NCBI GenBank assembly: GCA_029785085.1
Contig: JAFMAI010000002.1
Span: 1 to 64,000, forward strand
Direction: 5' to 3'
Source of the DNA: Nitrososphaerota archaeon
Lineage (GTDB): Archaea > Thermoproteota > Nitrososphaeria > Nitrososphaerales > Gagatemarchaeaceae
DNA length: 64,000 nt
The translations under genes were made by a program, and so were the position numbers. The notes below the pieces were generated by a model that saw only the letters and a program-made list of their open reading frames with translations, did no database searches and was not told the origin of the DNA. Below are positions 57,948-64,000 of this stretch, in pieces (the first letter of the stretch is position 1; the number at the start of each line of letters is the position of its first letter).

Positions 57948-58202
57948 GTGTCTCTGCTGGCAACGACCGAAGACGCCGAGCAAGTGGCGAAGTCCTGGTT
58001 GCAGAGAAAGTACGGGAAGAGGCTCGGCAAGATAAAGTTCGTCGAGGTTATGAGAGAAAGCGACCACTGGATGGTAAAGGCGAACGTCAAACTCGCATCC
58101 GGAGTGCTGCTGGTCAAACCTCACATGGTCCAGATTAAGATAGACTCCAACTCTACCCACGTCCTCGGCTACTCTGAGGTCGAAATCGAAAAGTCCTATT
58201 GA
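57948..58202 (+). CDS. Small hypothetical protein
   Basis: 84 aa, well-formed ORF: MSLLATTEDAEQVAKSWLQRKYGKRLGKIKFVEVMRESDHWMVKANVKL... Confidence 0.6.
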   Translation: MSLLATTEDAEQVAKSWLQRKYGKRLGKIKFVEVMRESDHWMVKANVKLASGVLLVKPHMVQIKIDSNSTHVLGYSEVEIEKSY

Positions 58203-58280
58203 GAACCCTCAATAGCCTATCAGACCAAAGGCGGTCAGTCTGATGGAGAAATATGGTGCGATTGGCACCGTCTCCGGACG

Positions 58281-59258
58281 GTGGGCGGCCAGGTGACTCA
58301 CAGCATGGGCCAAGAGGAACTTCCTGACATCAAGGAAATCGAGGACGCCTCCAGGCAGATTGCTGGAGTGGTGAGCCGGACGCCCTTAGTCGAATCTGTT
58401 CCCCTGTCCAGGCTGACTGGGAAGCAGGTCTTCCTCAAACTGGAGTGCTTCCAGCCCATCAAAGTCTTCAAGATTAGGGGAGCCTACAACAAGGTGTCCA
58501 AGGTGAAAGAAAGGGGCGTGGTCGCGGCGTCCTCCGGGAATCATGGGATCGCGGTGGCATACAGTTCCAGACTATTGGGCAAGAAGTGTACGATAGTCGT
58601 GCCTGAGACTGTTGTTCAGGAGAAGGTAGAGGCGATAGAGGACTACGGGGCCATCGTGGTCAAGGCCGGACGATTCAGCGAAGAGCGCGAAGCCAGGGCG
58701 AGGGAGATTGCGCGCGCAGGCGACTCAGCCTTCATACACCCTTTCAACGACCGCGACGTGATTGCGGGTCAGGGGACCTGCGGGCTCGAAATCAACCAGC
58801 AGCTAGCCGACTTCGATGCCGTACTGGTCCCCGTGGGGGGAGGGGGGCTGATATCAGGGGTTTCGATAGCACTAAAAGGAACAAGGGCCCCTGTAAGGGT
58901 GTTCGGAGTAGAACCAGCTGTTGCCCCGAAGCTGACCGCCGCCCTCTCCGCGAAGAGGGTAGTCCGAATCGAGCCAGCTGGCTCAGTAGCCGATGGCCTA
59001 ATCCCTTCCGCTCTAGGCAATCTCACATATCTGGCCTGTTCGAAATACATCGACGGCGCTCTGACGGTCTCCGAGGAGGAGATAATGGGCGCCACTAGGG
59101 CCATGGTGAACATGGCAAGAGTCTTCGCCGAGCCTTCGGGGGCCACCCCACTAGCGCCGCTTCTGTCAAAGAAGGAAGGACTGGGTGACCGGGTCGTCCT
59201 CGTGGTCTCTGGAGGGAATATCTCCAAGGACGTCCTCAGAAAGGTTCTGGTTTGGTAA
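58281..59258 (+). CDS. Threonine dehydratase / serine racemase family PLP enzyme
   Basis: 'LKLECFQPIKVFKIRGAYNKV', 'SSGNHGIAVAYSSRLLG', 'VPVGGGGLISGVS'. Confidence 0.92.
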   Translation: MGGQVTHSMGQEELPDIKEIEDASRQIAGVVSRTPLVESVPLSRLTGKQVFLKLECFQPIKVFKIRGAYNKVSKVKERGVVAASSGNHGIAVAYSSRLLGKKCTIVVPETVVQEKVEAIEDYGAIVVKAGRFSEEREARAREIARAGDSAFIHPFNDRDVIAGQGTCGLEINQQLADFDAVLVPVGGGGLISGVSIALKGTRAPVRVFGVEPAVAPKLTAALSAKRVVRIEPAGSVADGLIPSALGNLTYLACSKYIDGALTVSEEEIMGATRAMVNMARVFAEPSGATPLAPLLSKKEGLGDRVVLVVSGGNISKDVLRKVLVW

Positions 59259-59385
59259 AGTCGCTCTGAGGCACGGCCGTGGAGCGCCCGCAGCGACGAA
59301 TCGTGTTGTACAAGGAGGTTGAACAGGGCCCGCCACGACTTTCAAAATTGCCGTTTCAAAAACCTGGCAGACTATACCACACGCT

Positions 59386-59826
59386 ATGATTGGAGGACTA
59401 AGGCGAAGGCTTTCGGGGAACGTCGAACACATTTGGAGTACAGACCAGGAACTCAAGCCCGAGGTCTCAGTTGACTCCGAATTCCATAGTGGAGCGGCAG
59501 TCCTGCTGACTACTGCGAAACCAACCAGCGAGAGGGAGACGAACGACGTCAGGATGAAAGAATACTACAAAGCCGTCCTAGGGACCGCCATAGAGAGAGG
59601 CGGCTGGTATCAGGGGCAGATAATGCCTCTCGCCTGGCTCAGGATGACACTCGCTGGCCTAGAATCCCGGCCTCTCCCGCCCGAAGCTTTGTGGGATGAG
59701 CAGGCAGCTGCTACAGGTGAGCCTGGCAGAGCCATCCCTTCCCGCGCAGACCTGTTTCCTGAAGAGAGGAGAGCCTGGCTAAGCCAAGTTAAGGCTGGAC
59801 ACAGCGCCTCTGGTGCCGGGGCCTAG
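59386..59826 (+). CDS. Hypothetical protein
   Basis: 146 aa ORF; no recognised family. Confidence 0.4.
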   Translation: MIGGLRRRLSGNVEHIWSTDQELKPEVSVDSEFHSGAAVLLTTAKPTSERETNDVRMKEYYKAVLGTAIERGGWYQGQIMPLAWLRMTLAGLESRPLPPEALWDEQAAATGEPGRAIPSRADLFPEERRAWLSQVKAGHSASGAGA

Positions 59827-59929
59827 TAGGTGACGGCGCGCACTGTGAATCGAGCGTACAAACCGGCCCTTCGCTAGCGCGGTTTGCGTCAATGGAAACC
59901 ATTTAGCGCACCCTTACTGAAGCACCAGT

Positions 59930-60631
59930 GTGTTCGACGTATCACTAAGGCTGGACCATTCACTCCCCTTTTCCAATTTCTCTAAACTCTTCCCCACAGT
60001 TGGGATTCAAAGGTGGTGCAACTTGCAGGTAGACATCTTGGAGCTCCAGGTTTCCAAAGAAGAGGACGCTGAGAAACTTGAGCCCGCCCTGGGCGCAATG
60101 CTGAAGTCGTTGGGCGCCCGCCTGATACGGTTCAACCGATACTCTTCCAAGAACATGGAAGCGGTGGTGGGATGCAAATGCGCCACTGATAACTCCACGG
60201 TCGCATTAATCGAGTGGGCGGAGTGCATACCGGTCATGCCAGTCACCTATCGCGGAGGGTTTGAACACTGCCGCTTGCTGGCCTTCACCAAAGATACTCT
60301 AAGTGGTGCCCTAAGCGCCCTCTCGAAGGTTTCTAAGGTCGAGATTGAGAGCAAGTCAGTGGTGCCAAGGGAATCAGCGAGAGGGGCCATCACCATCCCA
60401 GTCGATGAGTTCTTGGGGGCACTGACGAAAAAGCAGCTCGAAGCGTTCATCGCCGCGCTGCAACTGGGCTACTATGGGATGCCCAAAGAGGTGACCTTGG
60501 ATCAAATCGCAGCGAAGCAGGGGATGAGGAGGTCAACCTATGAAGAGCACCTCAGAAAAGCGGAGTTGAAGATATTGCAGGCCGTCAGGCCGTACGCCAG
60601 GCTTGCCTATGTGACGTCCCAGGAATCATAG
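59930..60631 (+). CDS. HTH DNA-binding protein, bacterioopsin-activator (HTH_10) type
   Basis: C-terminal 'LTKKQLEAFIAALQLGYYGMPKEVTLDQIAAKQGMRRSTYEEHLRKAELKIL'. Start may be downstream (~60024). Confidence 0.85.
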   Translation: MFDVSLRLDHSLPFSNFSKLFPTVGIQRWCNLQVDILELQVSKEEDAEKLEPALGAMLKSLGARLIRFNRYSSKNMEAVVGCKCATDNSTVALIEWAECIPVMPVTYRGGFEHCRLLAFTKDTLSGALSALSKVSKVEIESKSVVPRESARGAITIPVDEFLGALTKKQLEAFIAALQLGYYGMPKEVTLDQIAAKQGMRRSTYEEHLRKAELKILQAVRPYARLAYVTSQES

Positions 60632-60638
60632 CCCACAT

Positions 60639-61079
60639 TCACTGATAGGGAGAGCCCTTTGCCTCAGAGACATAGGGTCTGATTCTGGCCTCAATCATCT
60701 GCTTTGGCGCGGCGCCGACGAGGCCGTCCACAGGTTCGCCGTCTTTGAAGACCATAATTGTTGGGATTCCTTGGATGCCGAACTGCTGGGAAGTCAGCGG
60801 GTTGTCGTCAACGTTCAGCTTCCCAAAAGTGGCTTTGCCCGCCATCTCCAACGCAAGTTCCTCCAGCACCGGGGACACCACCCGGCACGGACCACACCAG
60901 GGTGCCCAGAAGTCAACGACCACCACCTGATGTCTGCTCAACTCTTCTCTGAAGTTGGTGTCTGTCAGTTCGATTGGTCTTCCATCGCCAATGGCGTCGC
61001 CTGATTGGGGTTTCGCGCGTCTCAGCATCTCTTCGAACTTCTTCTCGTTGATTTTCCGCACTTCATCGTCGAACGTCAT
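60639..61079 (-). CDS. Thioredoxin
   Basis: 'VVVDFWAPWCGPCRVVSPVLEELA', 'FGIQGIPTIMVFKDGEPV'. Confidence 0.94.
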   Translation of the reverse strand: MTFDDEVRKINEKKFEEMLRRAKPQSGDAIGDGRPIELTDTNFREELSRHQVVVVDFWAPWCGPCRVVSPVLEELALEMAGKATFGKLNVDDNPLTSQQFGIQGIPTIMVFKDGEPVDGLVGAAPKQMIEARIRPYVSEAKGSPYQ

Positions 61080-61302
61080 ACATCAATCACTTCGTAACAC
61101 ATCGAAAGGAGGTTGATTTAGGCTTACAGCCGGCAGCCGCCGGCCGCTCTAGCCCTATCTTGGACGCTGTTCCGCTCGGCTCCGTCGACTCTTCACCTCA
61201 TCCGAGACAATGAACCAGAATGCATGAACCAGTAAACTAAAAGAACCCATTTGCTCTGGTGAGGAGGTCCGCCCCCCGATGGGAGCTCGGTTTTCCCCTA
61301 GG

Positions 61303-62784
61303 TCAGTAGAGGAATTTCTGATTCAGATAAGCCAACAGCCTTTCTGCATTGTACGACTCACCGAACACTTTCTCCTGAAGCTCTTTGGGCGGGTATATCG
61401 CCCCAAACCGATGGATCTTGGACCCAAGCCACTTCTTGAGCGTTCCGATGTCTCCTCCATCCAGCACCTCCTTTACTAGCGTACCTCTCCCCATCGCGTG
61501 CCATATCATGGCAGCCACAATGTTCCCAAGGGTATATGTGGCAAAGTAGCCGAATGAACCTCCGCTCCAGTGCACGTCCTGGAGCGCGCCCTCGGCGTCA
61601 TTCTTGGGTCGAATCCCCAAGTAGCTCTCGAAGGTGTCGTTCCAGACCTCTGGGATTTCAGCAACAGCCACCTCGCCTCCGATTATCTTCTTCTCGACTT
61701 CGTACCTCACTGCAGTGTGGAAGTTGTAGGTCAGCTCATCCGCATCCACCCTGATGACGCTCTTCCTGACTGTGTTGAAATACAGGTAGAGCTGTTCTGC
61801 GTCGTACCCCTCTACGAAAGAAAGGTTCTGTTTCAGCATGGGGTGGATCAGTTTGACGAATCCTCTGCTCCTCCCTACGACGTTCTCCCAGAACCTAGAC
61901 TGAGACTCATGCATCCCATATGATGCCCCGTCGGCGACTGGCGTGTATGCAAGCTTCGCACCCAGCCCTAGACCATAGATAGCATGACCACTCTCATGGA
62001 TTGTCGAGTAGAGGGACGCCTTGAAGTCTTTCCCCTCATACCTGGTAGTAATCCTCACGTCGTCCGGTGCGATTTGCGTCGTGAACGGATGGGTCGAGAC
62101 GTCCATCCGGAATCTGGCCATGGGCATCTGCAGGAGCTTGAGGACCTCTTCGTTCACCTTTCCCATGGCTGCAGTGTCATAGGTGACCGCCTCCAGCGGG
62201 TGCTTCGAAGGGTACATGCCGTTGGCTGCCACCTTCTTGAGGAGTCTCTTGCTCTCCGGTATCAGTACCGCGTAGACCCTGTCTGCGTCGTTCACCGTGA
62301 ACCCTTCTTCATAAAGATCGAGCAGGGCATTGTATGGGTGCTTCTCATAGCCCAGCTTGTCGGCCACCCTCCTCTCGAGCTCGACAATCCTCTCAAGGTG
62401 AGGCTTGAAGATTCGGAAGTCGGACTTCTCGCGGGCGGTCCGCCATACGACGGTCGCTTCCGTGGTCTCTCTCTGGATTGCGTCTACCAGCTCCGGTGGA
62501 ATCTTCAAGAAATAGTCTATGCTCCTCGTTAGTACCCGCACAACTCCTTTCTCCACGTCATCTAAGTCCCTTGCTTTCTCCGCCTTCTTCACCAGGGCTT
62601 CCAGCCCAACGGTTGAATTCTGGACCATCATGGCAAGCTGACCAGACGCAATCCCTCTTGCCTTCGCCCCGGCTTCGGGCATGTGAGTCTCCGTGTCCCA
62701 TCCGAGGACGGCCATAGAGTGACCCAGAGCCCACACCTTATGGTATTTCTCCAAGATTTCTCTGACTACAGGATTCTGAGCCAA
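61303..62784 (-). CDS. Thermostable carboxypeptidase 1 (M32, Taq-type)
   Basis: 'STIHESGHAIYGLGLG' (HExxH), 'GMHESQSRFWENVVGRSRGF', 'VDADELTYNFHTAVRYEVEKKI'. Confidence 0.93.
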   Translation of the reverse strand: MAQNPVVREILEKYHKVWALGHSMAVLGWDTETHMPEAGAKARGIASGQLAMMVQNSTVGLEALVKKAEKARDLDDVEKGVVRVLTRSIDYFLKIPPELVDAIQRETTEATVVWRTAREKSDFRIFKPHLERIVELERRVADKLGYEKHPYNALLDLYEEGFTVNDADRVYAVLIPESKRLLKKVAANGMYPSKHPLEAVTYDTAAMGKVNEEVLKLLQMPMARFRMDVSTHPFTTQIAPDDVRITTRYEGKDFKASLYSTIHESGHAIYGLGLGAKLAYTPVADGASYGMHESQSRFWENVVGRSRGFVKLIHPMLKQNLSFVEGYDAEQLYLYFNTVRKSVIRVDADELTYNFHTAVRYEVEKKIIGGEVAVAEIPEVWNDTFESYLGIRPKNDAEGALQDVHWSGGSFGYFATYTLGNIVAAMIWHAMGRGTLVKEVLDGGDIGTLKKWLGSKIHRFGAIYPPKELQEKVFGESYNAERLLAYLNQKFLY

Positions 62785-62868
62785 AGTTGTTCCAACGGTC
62801 CGTCTCCCAGGCTTTTATGTTTGCCAGGTCTGGAAAGGTTCTAGTCAAGGCAGGAGTAATGTGCTGGT

Positions 62869-63414
62869 ATGACACCTGAAGACCAGGAGACTTGGAAGAG
62901 AGCGCTCATTCGGTTCAGGCAAGAGAAGGATGAATTTTTCAGGTCAGATCCTAGCTCGCCCTTGCCCCAAGAGACTAGGCTCGTCTTTCCTGGCCTAAAC
63001 CACTTCGACCCTGACTATCGATATCGATTCGAAGTGAGGCTGCAGAGGTCCCACAGCCCCGAGGGGGTGATTATGGGAACCAGCAAGGGGACCCGCCAGC
63101 TCTTCAACAAGGTGGGACACTTCGACCTGTCGATGGGAGGAGAGAACTTCAGGGTCAGCGCTTACCAGTCTGCTGAGCGCCTTGAATCCACCCTGTTCAT
63201 CCCATTCAGAGATGCGACCTCGGGGAAGGAGAGCTATGCGGCTGCCCGCTATCTGGACCTGGATGTTGAGCACGATGATGAGTACGTGGTCGACTTTAAC
63301 TACGCGTACAACCCATATTGCGCTTATTCCGACGGCTACGTCTGCCCCCTCCCACCGCAGGAGAACTGGCTCAAGATCGCAGTGAAAGCAGGCGAGCGGA
63401 AGCTCCACGGCTGA
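62869..63414 (+). CDS. DUF1684-like protein
   Basis: 'FRQEKDEFFRSDPSSPLPQ', 'LFIPFRDATSGKESYAAARYLDLD', 'DFNYAYNPYCAYSDGYVCPLPPQENWL'. Confidence 0.87.
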   Translation: MTPEDQETWKRALIRFRQEKDEFFRSDPSSPLPQETRLVFPGLNHFDPDYRYRFEVRLQRSHSPEGVIMGTSKGTRQLFNKVGHFDLSMGGENFRVSAYQSAERLESTLFIPFRDATSGKESYAAARYLDLDVEHDDEYVVDFNYAYNPYCAYSDGYVCPLPPQENWLKIAVKAGERKLHG

Positions 63415-63491
63415 CTATCCGTGGCTTCGCTCGGTTCCGCCAAGATGCGCCGACCAGTGGGCCTGCCCGCCATGCCCTGCGGACTCTCGCA

Positions 63492-63983
63492 TCAGTAGAT
63501 CATCATGTCACTGATGCGCAGCTTCTTCCCCTGATCCAGGAAGCGGGGTCTTTGGAGCCCTGCCATTCTCGCTTGCCCGACCGACCAGAGCTGAGCCAGG
63601 AACACGCAGTGGAAGAAGAGTTCTGTACTCGTCCTTCCCTGCGCAGGGGCGACACGGGCAACGTACCCGTTATTACGAAGCGCCGTTGCGAGTTTCGTCG
63701 ACATTCCTGAACCGTCAAAATGGCCGAACACGTTGACAGCGTCGCCCTTCCTGAGTGAGAAGAGCTCCAAATGGCTGAACTCTTCGAGCAACTCGCCGTG
63801 AGCGCAGGCGCCGAGGAGCTCGTATACCTTGGCTGCGGCATAGAGGGCAGCTGGATATGCCAGTGAGTTGCCGAGGAGATATGTGACGCCTCCCCCTAGT
63901 GAGAACTCAACGTTCTCCTCTTTCGCCGCCCTTAGGACCCTTGCGAAGTCACAGGGTAGGCGCCCCCCAACCATGACCAGCAC
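63492..63983 (-). CDS. SIS-domain (sugar isomerase-like) protein, possibly truncated by the window edge
   Basis: 'AAKVYELLGACAHGELLEEFSHLELFSLRKGDAVNVFG' resembles the second half of SIS domains. Confidence 0.5.
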   Translation of the reverse strand: MLVMVGGRLPCDFARVLRAAKEENVEFSLGGGVTYLLGNSLAYPAALYAAAKVYELLGACAHGELLEEFSHLELFSLRKGDAVNVFGHFDGSGMSTKLATALRNNGYVARVAPAQGRTSTELFFHCVFLAQLWSVGQARMAGLQRPRFLDQGKKLRISDMMIY

Positions 63984-64000
63984 CGCAAGGGCGGAGAGGC

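Noticed and set aside
1-64000. CRISPR arrays, rRNA, tRNA, intact IS elements
   Set aside because: No regularly spaced repeats, rRNA signature, cloverleaf or transposase was recognised by eye; a tRNAscan/Infernal run would be decisive.

Overview
This 64 kb window looks like a high-GC archaeal chromosome segment. The genes point to Nitrososphaeria/Thaumarchaeota-type archaea, but that placement is inference from gene content. From left to right it holds:
- An AsnRS-like asparagine synthetase divergent from an Lrp/AsnC regulator.
- A near-complete aspartate-semialdehyde to archaeal shikimate to Tyr operon, running into a convergent trpEGDCFBA operon.
- Accessory enzymes: rhomboid, AKR, PoxB-like.
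- topA, cofE, gcvT/gcvH, Stt3/AglB, nop10-aIF2a-S27e-L44e, PCNA, amidase, rhodanese, priS-gins51 and a dph2-csl4-rpoL-tfs block.
- Two MFS genes, a SET-domain gene, a polyprenyl synthase and assorted metabolic genes.

The most notable observations are:
1. A GcvH-like/TusA-like fusion whose lipoyl Lys position reads Arg, next to a rhodanese.
2. A chorismate mutase-aminotransferase fusion.
3. A divergent AsnC / asparagine-synthetase pair with a palindromic operator candidate, analogous to E. coli asnC-asnA.
4. Four genes whose only good start is CTG, three of them in CTGA stop/start overlaps.
5. A long VxVGGT-repeat beta-solenoid protein coupled to a winged-helix protein.
6. Decayed remnants of a radical SAM (SPL-like) gene and an ABC ATPase that the ORF track does not show.

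No rRNA, tRNA, CRISPR array or intact transposon was recognised. All family assignments come from reading motifs by eye; no database search was run.
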